DNA from: a virus
IMG/VR virus record: IMGVR_UViG_3300027996_000125
Span: 1-29,286 of that record
Reading direction: 5' to 3' (one strand)
DNA: 29,286 nt
The notes beneath the pieces were generated by a model. The model saw nothing but the letters and a program-made list of their open reading frames with translations. It ran no database searches and had not been told where the DNA came from. The position numbers and the translations under genes were made by a program. Positions 1-7,204 of this stretch are shown here, piece after piece. The first letter of the stretch is position 1. Each line of letters opens with the position of its first letter.

Positions 1-266
1 TTTTAGGTCAAACTAAACTTATTTGCTTTGCTCAATTAAACGCTACTCTTGCTAACGGACACGATGTTATCGTAGCTTTAGGAACAGTAAACGGAATGGA
101 GCTTAACGCAGGTACTATTGATTCAGGTGCAGCTTGGGGAGATAGAGGAGGTTACACTCTTACTTTTGACGGAATGGAAGCACTTCCTTTTCCAATGGTT
201 GCAGACTACACTACAGACCCATTTGACAATTCAGCGTTTACAATGGGAACAATAGTTACTTCTTAA
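1..266 (+). CDS. 3' part of a phage structural protein (tail tube-like), truncated by window start
   Basis: An open frame runs in from the window edge (complete codons begin at base 3) and stops at TAA 264-266, giving 87 residues. The end is rich in G, T and D and contains WGDRGGYTLTFDG followed by a Pro-rich stretch (ALPFPMV). This is typical of the C-terminal half of a small beta-rich virion protein encoded just after the capsid gene in Bacteroidetes phages, probably a tail-tube or head-tail protein. That assignment rests on pattern memory and position. The open frame at 29088-29286 looks like the N-terminal part of the same gene: the last base of the window plus bases 1-2 complete one codon and keep the frame. 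A rho-independent terminator follows at 296-326. Confidence 0.7.
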   Translation, partial: LGQTKLICFAQLNATLANGHDVIVALGTVNGMELNAGTIDSGAAWGDRGGYTLTFDGMEALPFPMVADYTTDPFDNSAFTMGTIVTS

Positions 267-295
267 TCAGTATTCTTTTATATATTTCTTGAATG

Positions 296-326
296 GGGTG
301 GCTTAGTTGCTACCCTTTTCTTTTAT
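296..326 (+). terminator. Rho-independent terminator after the structural gene
   Basis: A 7-bp stem GGGTGGC (296-302) / GCTACCC (309-315), with one G.U pair and the loop TTAGTT, is followed at once by a T-rich tract (TTTTCTTTTATT, 316-327). It lies 30 bases after the stop at 266 and just before the promoter-like motif at 349. It is the best terminator in the window and marks an operon boundary. Confidence 0.75.
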
Positions 327-348
327 TAACCAAACAGAAACGAAGTTT

Positions 349-360
349 TTCTATTATATA
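349..360 (+). promoter_or_regulatory. Repeated promoter-like element, copy 1 (TTCTATTATATA)
   Basis: An exact copy of the 12-mer found also at 13928, 16778 and 27384, and with one change at 25510. It sits between a terminator and the ATG at 364, only 3 bases before the start codon. If it acts as a -10 element the transcript would start at or near the ATG and be leaderless. The upstream sequence CAAACAGAA (330-338) recurs before copy 4. Confidence 0.55.
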
Positions 361-363
361 GTA

Positions 364-852
364 ATGATACAAGCATACACAGAAACAGACTTTAAGGCGT
401 ACCTATCTACAGAAGACAATCGTATCAACACTTCTGTAGCTAAGACACAGATAAGACACTTAGTAAAGTTTATAAACGATATGGACGGAAGCATAGATTA
501 TGTTTACCCTATTGAAACTCATAACCTAATGACTGATAGATATACTGAAATGGGATTCTATTACTTTTCGTCGCCTGATTTTTACGGTGGACAAGTAAAT
601 CTTTTACCTTCAGGGTATTGGAAGTATGAAGTTTATGAAGTAAGTTGGATAGGAACAGTTACTATTGATAAACTTCACGCACCTGAAACAGAAGATGATG
701 TTTTAAGTCCTGCTGCTAACGATAAAGGAGTAGTACAGGGTTTAGTAACTAAAGGTAAGATGTATGTAGCAGAAAAAGACGGAACAGAACAAGTACAATA
801 TACACAACATCCTGAACCTTCAGGAACAAATTATATATATTACGGACAATAA
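364..852 (+). CDS. Head-tail adaptor-like structural protein (162 aa)
   Basis: The protein starts MIQAYTETDFKAYLS. The frame is open further upstream to a TTG at 307, but that TTG lies in the loop of the terminator (296-326) and upstream of the promoter-like element, so ATG 364 is preferred. Visible features are an N-terminal helical stretch ending in an NDMDG turn, an aromatic middle (YYFSSPDFYGG) and a beta-rich C-terminus. No enzyme motif is seen. It lies between a terminated structural gene and the portal region, in a run of head genes, so a connector, adaptor or decoration role is inferred from position only. Confidence 0.6.
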   Translation: MIQAYTETDFKAYLSTEDNRINTSVAKTQIRHLVKFINDMDGSIDYVYPIETHNLMTDRYTEMGFYYFSSPDFYGGQVNLLPSGYWKYEVYEVSWIGTVTIDKLHAPETEDDVLSPAANDKGVVQGLVTKGKMYVAEKDGTEQVQYTQHPEPSGTNYIYYGQ

Positions 853-863
853 AATAAAAAATT

Positions 864-1148
864 ATGGCAATAGAAAATGTACAACAACTCTTAACAGAGC
901 AATTAGGAAAAAATAGATGTGATGTAATTACTACAACAGCAATGACTTCAAAAGACTATTATGCAGTTCACTTTGTAACAGAAAGTGTTATAGCAGAAAT
1001 AGTTGCTTCTAACATACAAACAGGAGCAGGAAGTGCTGCAAGTTCTTTACATACGACTATGGCAGCAGGAACAACTTTATTCTTAAATGTAACTGCAATT
1101 ACTTTGGCGAGTGGCTTGGCTATTTGTTATTATGACCAAGTAGTGTAA
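864..1148 (+). CDS. Small virion-region protein of unknown function (94 aa)
   Basis: Start ATG 864 follows an A-rich leader (AATAAAAAATT) usual for Bacteroidetes translation initiation. The protein has a helical N-terminus (about 1-20), then Ala/Thr/Ser-rich beta-like sequence without charged patches, ending CYYDQVV. Its stop overlaps the start of the next gene by one base (TAATG), so the two are probably translationally coupled. Size and composition fit a small capsid decoration or head-completion protein, but no family is recognised. Confidence 0.55.
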   Translation: MAIENVQQLLTEQLGKNRCDVITTTAMTSKDYYAVHFVTESVIAEIVASNIQTGAGSAASSLHTTMAAGTTLFLNVTAITLASGLAICYYDQVV

Positions 1149-1822
1149 TGTTAGCGTTAAAACAGGCATTAAGTTTAGTATCAATGAAGACTTTAGGCGG
1201 ATGGTCACCTTCTGATGAAACTTCTTTAGTTGCTTGGTATAAGAATCAAGCAGGAATTACGTTGAATGGTGCTGACGTTTCTGAATGGAGTGATAGTTCT
1301 AGCAATAGTCACGATATGGTACAAGCTACTGCGTCAGAACAGCCGCTTTACAGTGCAGGAGAATTGACATTTGACGCAGATGATACTCAGAACTTACAAA
1401 CTCAATCACAAATAAGTCTTACAGGGGAATTTACAATAGGGATGAGGATAAGACCTTCTTCTTTTAATAATGTAATTTTAGCTGATAATACAACTTCTAA
1501 CGAGTTCTTTAAGTTTACAGCAAGTAATAACATCAGAATCAAAATAGATGGCAGTACAGTCAATATAGACTTAGATAGTGGTACTTTTGGGAACGACTAT
1601 TTAGTAATAACAAGGAACGCTTCAAACGTAATAAACTTGTATCATAATGGAACAGTCCAAGCAGTAACTCCAACTTTAGTAGGAACTTCTGATATAGACG
1701 CTATTGGTGTAAGAGCTACAGACGTAAATCCTTACGCAGGAAGTGTATGGGAAATTCAGATATATAAAACAACAAGTACTGCACTTACTGCTAATGTAAA
1801 CAATAGACTTTCAAACATATAA
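1148..1822 (+). CDS. LamG/concanavalin-like lectin-fold virion protein (224 aa)
   Basis: After a short N-terminal segment the sequence LVAWYKNQAGITLNG, then VSEWSDSSSNSHD, is the opening pattern of the LamG/concanavalin A-like jelly-roll domains common in marine Bacteroidetes phages and bacterial adhesins. The rest is beta-strand-rich with regularly spaced Asn, Thr and Asp, as in a sandwich fold (about residues 25-210). Such domains bind glycans or decorate capsids. Placed just before the portal gene, this copy is probably displayed on the head or neck, possibly attaching the particle to surface polysaccharide. The fold is a family-based call; the ligand is unknown. Confidence 0.65.
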   Translation: MLALKQALSLVSMKTLGGWSPSDETSLVAWYKNQAGITLNGADVSEWSDSSSNSHDMVQATASEQPLYSAGELTFDADDTQNLQTQSQISLTGEFTIGMRIRPSSFNNVILADNTTSNEFFKFTASNNIRIKIDGSTVNIDLDSGTFGNDYLVITRNASNVINLYHNGTVQAVTPTLVGTSDIDAIGVRATDVNPYAGSVWEIQIYKTTSTALTANVNNRLSNI

Positions 1823-1824
1823 AA

Positions 1825-3684
1825 ATGGATAAAATACTTTCAATAAATTTAGAAACATCTACAGCTCCAATAGTACAAGAAGTAAGAGGACGTGATTATA
1901 TAGAATACGGAACAGAAGATTGGAAAAATCTCTATCCTCAGTTCTTAATTGACCTTTACTATAATTCTAGTACACACGCTGCAATCGTAAACGCTACAGC
2001 TGAAATGATAGCAGGAGAGGACTTAATAGCTGAAGAAGAAGATACTAACTTAGAATCTTATGTAAAGCTTAAAAAGTTCTTAAGACACGCTAATTCTAAT
2101 GAAAGTTTACACCAAGTAATAAAGAAAGTGGCTTTTGATTTTAAACTTCAAGGAGCTTACGCTTTACACATTGTATGGAATAGAGAAAGAACAGAAATAG
2201 CAGAGGTTTATCACGTACCCGTTGAACGTGTAAGAGCAGGAAAACCAAACGCAATGGGTAAGGTAGACTGTTACTATATAAGTGCTGATTGGTCAAACAC
2301 TAGAGCAAATAAACCTTATCCTGTACCTGCTTTCAATGTGAATGATAGAACTTCAGGAAGTCAGTTACTTTATACAGGTGCTTACAGTCCTAATATGGAT
2401 TGCTATCATACACCTGATTATCTAGCAGCGAATAATTGGTGCTTAGTAGACCAAAAGGTTGCAGAGTTTCACTTAAACAACATAGAAAATGGATTTAGTG
2501 GGAGCTATTTTGTTTCTTTTGCTAATGGTATTCCTACGCAAGAGGAAAGAAGACAGATAGAACAAAGCTTAGTAGAGAAATTTACAGGGGCTTCAAACTC
2601 AGGAAAGTTTATTTTGACGTTCTCAGACGATAAGACTAGAACACCTGAGATAACTCCTATAAGCGTTTCTGACGCTGACAAGCAATACCTAGCACTTCAG
2701 GAGCTATTAGTTCAGAATATCCTTACAGGACACAGAGTAACGAGTCCAATGCTTATGGGAATTAAATCTGATACAGGACTTGGTTCTAATGTAGATGAAC
2801 TTAACGCAGCAGGGAACTTCTATCTTAATACAGTTGTAAAGCCATTCCAATTACATATCTTAAATACTTTACAGACTTTATTTTCAGTAAACAATATAGA
2901 TTTACCTGTTCAGTTTGTACAATTAAAACCTATTACAGTAGAATTTACTTCAGAAGACTTGAAAGGAGTTATGACTGAAGACGAAATCAGAGAGGAAGTT
3001 GGATTAAAACCTTTAGCAGATGATGTAGCAGAAGATTTTACTACAGAACTATCAACTGAAAAGACAGAACTTGATAAATTTATTGAAGAATTTGGAGAAG
3101 ATATGTCTGAAGAATGGGAATTAATAGAAGAAGAAGTAGTAGATGGAGAACACCAAGACTTTAACTATGAAGAAGTATTAAACGAATTAATGAACGAGAA
3201 GGTAGAATTAGCTTCAACAGGTAGAGCTATTCCAAGCCGTAAGTCTGAACAAGACGGACTATCTAAAAAGTCTTTTGATTACTTCAGAGTTCGTTATGTA
3301 TATTCACAAGATAACTTTTTGACTAGTAAGACAGGAGAAAAAAGAGATTTTTGCAAGAAAATGACAGCAGCTAAAAAGCTTTACAGAAAGGAAGATATAA
3401 TTAATATGGGTTCTAAGGAAGTTAATAAAGGTTGGGGTCCTAAAGGAAATTCAGATACTTACTCAATTTGGCTTTACAAAGGAGGAGGTAACTGTCATCA
3501 CTTTTGGAGCAGAAGAATATTTAAGACTGTAATAGGAGAAAGTAAGACAACTAAAATAGAAGACGCTGATATGATTGGCTACACTAAAGCAAAGTCAGAA
3601 GGCTTTACTGCTGAGAAGAACGACAAGCTAGTAGCAACACCACCTAAGAAAATGAAGAACAACGGATTTTTAAAACCTAGATAA
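1825..3684 (+). CDS. Portal protein with C-terminal extension (619 aa)
   Basis: Residues about 1-390 read as a phage portal protein: an acidic N-terminus, a region with FKLQGAYALHIVW, the segment LTGHRVTSPMLMGI and the late LNTLQTLF helix are typical of SPP1/HK97-type portals in Bacteroidetes phages. The portal forms the dodecameric DNA gate at the capsid vertex and docks the terminase. Residues about 395-450 form a very acidic linker. Residues about 465-619 make a separate C-terminal domain with FDYFRVRYVYS and NCHHFWSRRIF, resembling the domain fused to portal or MuF-type proteins in related phages. The fusion explains the length (usual portals about 400-500 aa). The 3-bp gap to the previous gene indicates one operon. 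Confidence 0.8.
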   Translation: MDKILSINLETSTAPIVQEVRGRDYIEYGTEDWKNLYPQFLIDLYYNSSTHAAIVNATAEMIAGEDLIAEEEDTNLESYVKLKKFLRHANSNESLHQVIKKVAFDFKLQGAYALHIVWNRERTEIAEVYHVPVERVRAGKPNAMGKVDCYYISADWSNTRANKPYPVPAFNVNDRTSGSQLLYTGAYSPNMDCYHTPDYLAANNWCLVDQKVAEFHLNNIENGFSGSYFVSFANGIPTQEERRQIEQSLVEKFTGASNSGKFILTFSDDKTRTPEITPISVSDADKQYLALQELLVQNILTGHRVTSPMLMGIKSDTGLGSNVDELNAAGNFYLNTVVKPFQLHILNTLQTLFSVNNIDLPVQFVQLKPITVEFTSEDLKGVMTEDEIREEVGLKPLADDVAEDFTTELSTEKTELDKFIEEFGEDMSEEWELIEEEVVDGEHQDFNYEEVLNELMNEKVELASTGRAIPSRKSEQDGLSKKSFDYFRVRYVYSQDNFLTSKTGEKRDFCKKMTAAKKLYRKEDIINMGSKEVNKGWGPKGNSDTYSIWLYKGGGNCHHFWSRRIFKTVIGESKTTKIEDADMIGYTKAKSEGFTAEKNDKLVATPPKKMKNNGFLKPR

Positions 3685-3687
3685 ACT

Positions 3688-4260
3688 ATGGCATACGTAT
3701 TATTTATATCAGAAGCGAAATTAAAGGACTCTACAGCAATTAATCTTAATGTTGATGTTGAGCTATTACTTCCTTATGTTCGTCAAGCACAGAAGCTATA
3801 TGTAGAAACTAAGCTAGGCACTGACTTGAATCAAAAGCTTAAAGACTTAATTGTAGCAGGAACAGTAAATGACACAGAGAATGAAGCTTACGCAACTTTA
3901 CTTAATGACTACATTGGTGATATGTTACCGAATTGGGCGTTTTATCACGCTATCCCTTTCTTAAGATTTAAGATTGAAAATGGAAATATATACTCTAAGA
4001 CCTCAGAAACAGGAACAGCTTTAAGTACTGAAGAAAGCCAACACCTAAGAGAAGAAGTAAGAAATACAGCTGAATACTACACAGAGAGAATGATTGACTA
4101 CATTTGCAATAATAATTCTAGTTTCCCTGAATACTCTACAAATACAGGTGCAGATGTGAACCCTGACAGAAACGCTTACTATAATGGAATGAACCTTGAA
4201 AGACCAACACCACAAGGAACTAGACTTACTTTAAGAAACTTTCTAAATTCATCTGATTAA
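3688..4260 (+). CDS. Head-tail connector-like protein (190 aa)
   Basis: The mostly helical protein begins MAYVLFISEAKLKDS and has LLPYVRQAQKLYVETKLGTDL followed by helices with LPNWAFYHAIPFLRF. This layout is characteristic of the small adaptor encoded immediately downstream of the portal in many Bacteroidetes phages (the HK97 gp6/SPP1 gp15 position). It would plug beneath the portal ring and receive the tail. It follows the portal gene by 3 bases. Its stop codon overlaps the ATG of the next micro-gene (TAATG). The role is inferred from position and helical pattern. Confidence 0.65.
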   Translation: MAYVLFISEAKLKDSTAINLNVDVELLLPYVRQAQKLYVETKLGTDLNQKLKDLIVAGTVNDTENEAYATLLNDYIGDMLPNWAFYHAIPFLRFKIENGNIYSKTSETGTALSTEESQHLREEVRNTAEYYTERMIDYICNNNSSFPEYSTNTGADVNPDRNAYYNGMNLERPTPQGTRLTLRNFLNSSD

Positions 4261-4397
4261 TGAAGAAGCATTATAAACCTAAACAAAAGAACATAACTAA
4301 ATTAAAATCGTACTTAAATGCCGATAAGAAAAACAATACAGGAAGTGTCCGAAGTAGCAGTAGTAAACGGAACAGTCCTAAGCGTAACAACATTTAG
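4260..4397 (+). CDS. Small very basic peptide overlapping the holin gene (45 aa)
   Basis: ATG 4260 overlaps the preceding stop (TAATG), suggesting coupled translation. The 45-residue product begins MKKHYKPKQKNITKLK, is Lys/Arg/Ser/Asn-rich, has no hydrophobic segment and ends at TAG 4395. Its last 80 bases overlap, in a different frame, the holin-like gene starting at 4318. Its role is unknown. It could bind nucleic acid, act as a regulator or antiholin, or mainly serve to carry ribosomes into the holin gene. Confidence 0.5.
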   Translation: MKKHYKPKQKNITKLKSYLNADKKNNTGSVRSSSSKRNSPKRNNI

Positions 4398-4497
4398 CAA
4401 TTTAGAACTAGCTTTAAAGATTCTTCTTTTAGTTGTGTCAATAGCTTATACAATTGACAAGTGGAGATTAAGTAGAAAAAGAAATGAGAATAATTAA
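4318..4497 (+). CDS. One-helix holin-like membrane protein (59 aa)
   Basis: ATG 4318 begins MPIRKTIQEVSEV. The middle contains one strong transmembrane segment (LALKILLLVVSIAYTI, about residues 31-46) and the C-terminus is a short basic tail (KWRLSRKRNENN). This one-TM topology with a positively charged tail, directly before an enzyme-like lysis gene, is typical of small holins in Bacteroidetes phages. Its 5' half overlaps the basic peptide gene (4260-4397) in another frame, and its 3' end overlaps the next start (4484) by 14 bases. Hole formation in the inner membrane is inferred from topology and context. Confidence 0.7.
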   Translation: MPIRKTIQEVSEVAVVNGTVLSVTTFSNLELALKILLLVVSIAYTIDKWRLSRKRNENN

Positions 4498-5017
4498 ATG
4501 GCTAAAATCACTAATAACACTTATAATGGCGTTAAAAGAAAAAGGAAGGGGGTACACTCCAAAAACGCAAGTAAAGGCAGGAGAGGGTTTAAAACAGCCT
4601 ACAGAGGTCAAGGGCGTTAATCTTTTAATCATCAGAGATACATTTACGGAAAACTCTACAATAGGAGAGCTTTTTATAAATGGGGAAAGGTTTTGTGATA
4701 CCTTAGAGAACCCTTATATTAATAACGAAAGAAATATATCTTGTATTCCTGAAGGGAGGTACAAAGTAAGACTAAGACTACCAAGAGAATCAGCTACAAG
4801 AGAATACTTACATTTGTTAGTTCAAGACGTTCCTAATAGGGATTGGATATTATTTCATAGAGGTAATAAAGCTGAAGATACTAGGGGTTGCATACTCTTA
4901 GGACAAGGAAGTGAACAGGACGTTGTTTATAACTCACGCTTAGCTATGGACTTAGTTATCAAAGAAATACTTAATTTAGGCGGCGAAAACATTAATTTAA
5001 TAATTAAAAATAAATAA
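4484..5017 (+). CDS. DUF5675-type protein, probable lysis-cassette enzyme (177 aa)
   Basis: Residues about 1-20 (MRIIKWLKSLITLIMALKEK) are amphipathic/hydrophobic and could anchor or export the protein. The domain at about 45-175 matches the DUF5675 pattern: LLIIRDTFTENSTIGEL, FCDTLENPY, CIPEGRYKV, WILFHRGNKAEDTRGCILLG. The H-R-G-N ... G-C-I arrangement recalls the His and Cys of L,D-transpeptidase-like active sites, but catalysis is unproven. The gene sits between two small membrane-protein genes, one of them holin-like. It is therefore the best endolysin-like candidate; no classical lysozyme or amidase is seen elsewhere in the window. Confidence 0.65.
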   Translation: MRIIKWLKSLITLIMALKEKGRGYTPKTQVKAGEGLKQPTEVKGVNLLIIRDTFTENSTIGELFINGERFCDTLENPYINNERNISCIPEGRYKVRLRLPRESATREYLHLLVQDVPNRDWILFHRGNKAEDTRGCILLGQGSEQDVVYNSRLAMDLVIKEILNLGGENINLIIKNK

Positions 5018-5018
5018 A

Positions 5019-5213
5019 ATGAAACAGTTTTTTCAGAAGTATCTTATCGGGCAGATGTTAAAGTCAAAGAAGTTTTGGTACGCAATCAGTTCAGTAGTAG
5101 TACCTGCTATTGTAACATTCTTAGGAGTTGATGAAGCAACAGCTACAGAATTGTATCACGCTATCTTAGTTCTTATTGTAGGTCAAGGAATTGCAGACGT
5201 AGCTAAGAAATAG
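5019..5213 (+). CDS. Small membrane protein, second holin-like candidate (64 aa)
   Basis: The N-terminus is basic (MKQFFQKYLIGQMLKSKKFW). Two hydrophobic segments follow (about residues 22-37, AISSVVVPAIVTFLGV, and 46-60, YHAILVLIVGQGIADV), separated by an acidic turn (DEATATEL). This short two-helix protein is commonly found beside lysis genes in Bacteroidetes phages. It starts one base after the DUF5675 stop. It could be a holin, antiholin or holin partner of the 59-residue protein; the sequence alone does not decide. Confidence 0.6.
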   Translation: MKQFFQKYLIGQMLKSKKFWYAISSVVVPAIVTFLGVDEATATELYHAILVLIVGQGIADVAKK

Positions 5214-5214
5214 T

Positions 5215-6300
5215 TTGACTAAACAAGGAAAAAGACTAAGACTTTCCCCTGAAGAAGTTGAGTTAATCAATGAATCTAGGGGGAAGGACTTGTCCAATAT
5301 TAACGGCAATACTGCTTTAGATTTACACCTTAAAGATAGAGGTATAGATAAAAAAGATATTGTAAGCGTTAAGCATTGGCAAAATATGTCAGGTGAATTA
5401 CGCTTTTCAATAGTTACAAAAGAACAATACGGAACTGATAAGCTAGATTTACTTGAAGATATTCAAAATCTAATTGAAAACTACTCCCCTAAATATCCAA
5501 AAATTAAAAGAGTAAAGGGAGAACACTTGTTAGTAATAAACCCTGCTGATATACATATTGGAAAACTTGCAGTAGCTTTAGAAACAGGTGATGACTATAA
5601 TACTGAGATAGCTTACAATAGAGTCTTAGAAGGCGTTACAGGTCTTATTAGTAAAGCTAAGGGGTTTAGTATAGATAGAGTGTTATTTTGTGTAGGTAAT
5701 GACATACTACATATTGACAATGTATATAATACAACTACAGCAGGAACACCACAAGACGCTGACGGTAAATGGTGGCAACACTTTGAAGTAGCTTTAAAAC
5801 TATATGTTAAATGTGTTGAGATACTAAGACAAGTTGCTCCTGTTGATGTAGTACATTCAATGTCTAATCACGATTATCAAAGCGGATTTCATTTAGCACA
5901 CTCTTTAAAGTCTTGGTTCAGAAATACTAAAGATGTTACTTTTGATATATCTGTAGCACATAGGAAGTATTATAAGTATGGTTCTAATCTAATAGGACTT
6001 GAACACGGTGATGGTGCTAAAATGGATAAGCTACCTATGTTAATGGCAAACGAAAAACCGCAAGAATGGGCGGAAACTAAATACAGATATTGGTATTTAC
6101 ATCACTTACATCATAAAGTTAAGCATAGATGGTTAGACGGCAAAGACTTTATAGGTGTAACAGTTGAGTATATGCGTAGTCCTTCAGGAACTGATAGTTG
6201 GCACAATAGAAAAGGTTTTTGTGGCGTACAAAAAGCAGTAGAAGGCTTCATACATTCCAAAGAATCAGGGCAAATAGCAAGACTCGTTCACTATTTTTAA
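5215..6300 (+). CDS. Calcineurin-like metallophosphoesterase (361 aa)
   Basis: Metal-binding motifs appear in family order: D-x-H in ADIHIG (112-114), GND (161-163), NHD (218-220), then the GLEHGDG segment (about 261-267) and a His-rich HHLHH (296-300). This is the calcineurin-like phosphoesterase superfamily, which includes nucleases, phosphodiesterases and phosphatases. Phage members of this size are usually suspected to act on nucleic acid or nucleotides. The start is taken as TTG 5215 because the first in-frame ATG would remove about 57 N-terminal residues. It lies one base after the preceding stop, so it is the last gene of the head/lysis operon. The substrate is unknown. Confidence 0.8.
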   Translation: MTKQGKRLRLSPEEVELINESRGKDLSNINGNTALDLHLKDRGIDKKDIVSVKHWQNMSGELRFSIVTKEQYGTDKLDLLEDIQNLIENYSPKYPKIKRVKGEHLLVINPADIHIGKLAVALETGDDYNTEIAYNRVLEGVTGLISKAKGFSIDRVLFCVGNDILHIDNVYNTTTAGTPQDADGKWWQHFEVALKLYVKCVEILRQVAPVDVVHSMSNHDYQSGFHLAHSLKSWFRNTKDVTFDISVAHRKYYKYGSNLIGLEHGDGAKMDKLPMLMANEKPQEWAETKYRYWYLHHLHHKVKHRWLDGKDFIGVTVEYMRSPSGTDSWHNRKGFCGVQKAVEGFIHSKESGQIARLVHYF

Positions 6301-6445
6301 ACCCTTTTAACCCCTTTTTCAATCTTTTTTTAAATTTATTTTAGTATCATTTACTAGATAAGGAATAACTATTTGTTAAATATTCTGTTAATAATTGTGT
6401 TTATATCAATTATGTTTTGTAGTTTAGCACCATAAATTTAAAGAA
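6301..6445 (+). promoter_or_regulatory. Longest intergenic gap; probable promoter region for the early genes
   Basis: A 145-base AT-rich gap. It holds pyrimidine runs just after the stop at 6300, the sequence TTTAGTAT (6340-6347) that recurs in the gap at 7140-7147, and a TTTG...TAATTGTG pair (6372-6397) that partly fits the Bacteroidetes -33 TTTG / -7 TAnnTTTG promoter. No convincing hairpin terminator is seen. It separates the structural/lysis genes from the small early-type genes, so a promoter is expected here, but the exact element is uncertain. Confidence 0.35.
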
Positions 6446-6553
6446 ATGAAAAAGATATTAGAAATACTATTCGGAATGGCAGCACTTTACAGCTGCTTAT
6501 ATTTACTACTTGCGTCTATTACGCTTTTAGAACTTTTTTTAGGACTAAGATAA
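6446..6553 (+). CDS. Small membrane peptide (35 aa)
   Basis: ATG 6446 follows the A-rich leader TTTAAAGAA, a sequence also present before the gene at 25546. The product begins MKKILEILFGMAALYS and continues with Leu/Ile-rich sequence, a single membrane-spanning segment covering most of the peptide (about residues 5-33). The stop overlaps the next ATG (TAATG at 6551-6555), so it is probably real and coupled. It could be an early-expressed membrane peptide affecting host physiology or superinfection; no homologue is recognised. Confidence 0.55.
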   Translation: MKKILEILFGMAALYSCLYLLLASITLLELFLGLR

Positions 6554-6792
6554 TGAAATACAAGATAACAAACAAAAAGACAGGTTCTTCAGAGGTTATG
6601 AACCACGAACAAATTTGCGACAGAATAATGACTTGCAAAGGAAAATTCTTTGACAAATATTCAAAAGAACATTTTAGCGATACTCCAATACAAGACGAAT
6701 TGAATGTAAGACAGTTTTGTTGGCTTGATATAATTATGACAATATGTACTACTTCAGTTGTTCTTTTACTAATATTTGAATACTTCATATAA
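6553..6792 (+). CDS. C-terminally anchored small membrane protein (79 aa)
   Basis: The N-terminal 50 residues are polar with paired Lys (MKYKITNKKTGSS) and two Cys. The C-terminal segment (about residues 57-79, DIIMTICTTSVVLLLIFEY) is hydrophobic, predicting a tail-anchored protein facing the cytoplasm. It overlaps the previous stop by one base and the next start by one base, within a coupled run of three small genes. The opposite-strand open frame at 6519-6788 is its shadow. Function unknown. Confidence 0.6.
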   Translation: MKYKITNKKTGSSEVMNHEQICDRIMTCKGKFFDKYSKEHFSDTPIQDELNVRQFCWLDIIMTICTTSVVLLLIFEYFI

Positions 6793-7133
6793 TGGGAAAA
6801 GAATTGATATGCGAGGACTACTATTTTTACTCAAATAATTATAGTACAAAGACAACTTTTAGAGGAGTTTTATTCTGTAACGACAATGATTTGCAAGACG
6901 CTTCAACTTGTATTAGACTTTACGGAACTAAGGAACAAGTATCTAAAGCCTTAGATGAGTATGTAGATAAGACAGGACTAGCCCTTGATGAATGTTACAC
7001 TTACGAGATAGAAAAGGAAGGCACATTCTTTTATGACGCCAAAAGAAACATAGAAATAGCAAAATCATTAAGTATGTATAATGAAATATATTTAGAAAGA
7101 AATAAAGTAGCATTAGTAATTAACTTAATTTAA
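6792..7133 (+). CDS. Hypothetical protein (113 aa)
   Basis: A soluble mixed alpha/beta protein, rich in Tyr, Asp and Glu in its first half (EDYYFYSNNYS) with a YGTKEQVSKALDEYVDKTG helix in the middle. No membrane segment, zinc site or enzyme motif is visible. It is the last of three tightly packed small genes between the metallophosphoesterase and the recombination/replication block. The position suggests an early accessory or host-takeover protein; no family is recognised. Confidence 0.55.
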   Translation: MGKELICEDYYFYSNNYSTKTTFRGVLFCNDNDLQDASTCIRLYGTKEQVSKALDEYVDKTGLALDECYTYEIEKEGTFFYDAKRNIEIAKSLSMYNEIYLERNKVALVINLI

Positions 7134-7204
7134 AATAAATTTAGTATTTTTAACAAAATTATAAACAGGCAAAAACCCTAGCCAATTAACATAGGTAGAA
7201 ATAT
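7134..7204 (+). promoter_or_regulatory. Leader of the replication operon with a candidate promoter
   Basis: A 71-base gap containing TTTAGTAT (7140-7147), identical to an octamer in the previous large gap (6340-6347), with A/T-rich flanks (AAATAAA before, TTTTAAC after). It sits directly upstream of the erf-replication gene run. The shared octamer may mark an early promoter class distinct from TTCTATTATATA, but two occurrences of an AT-rich octamer are weak evidence. Confidence 0.3.

Noticed and set aside
307-363. N-terminal extension of the 364 gene from TTG 307
   Set aside because: The TTG lies in the terminator loop and upstream of the promoter-like motif; ATG 364 is more plausible.
6301-6345. 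Terminator after the metallophosphoesterase gene
   Set aside because: T-rich runs exist but no inverted repeat could be paired in front of them.
6519-6788. Reverse-strand frame of 89 codons
   Set aside because: Antisense shadow of the 6446 and 6553 genes; no leader or family pattern, and all other genes are on the + strand.
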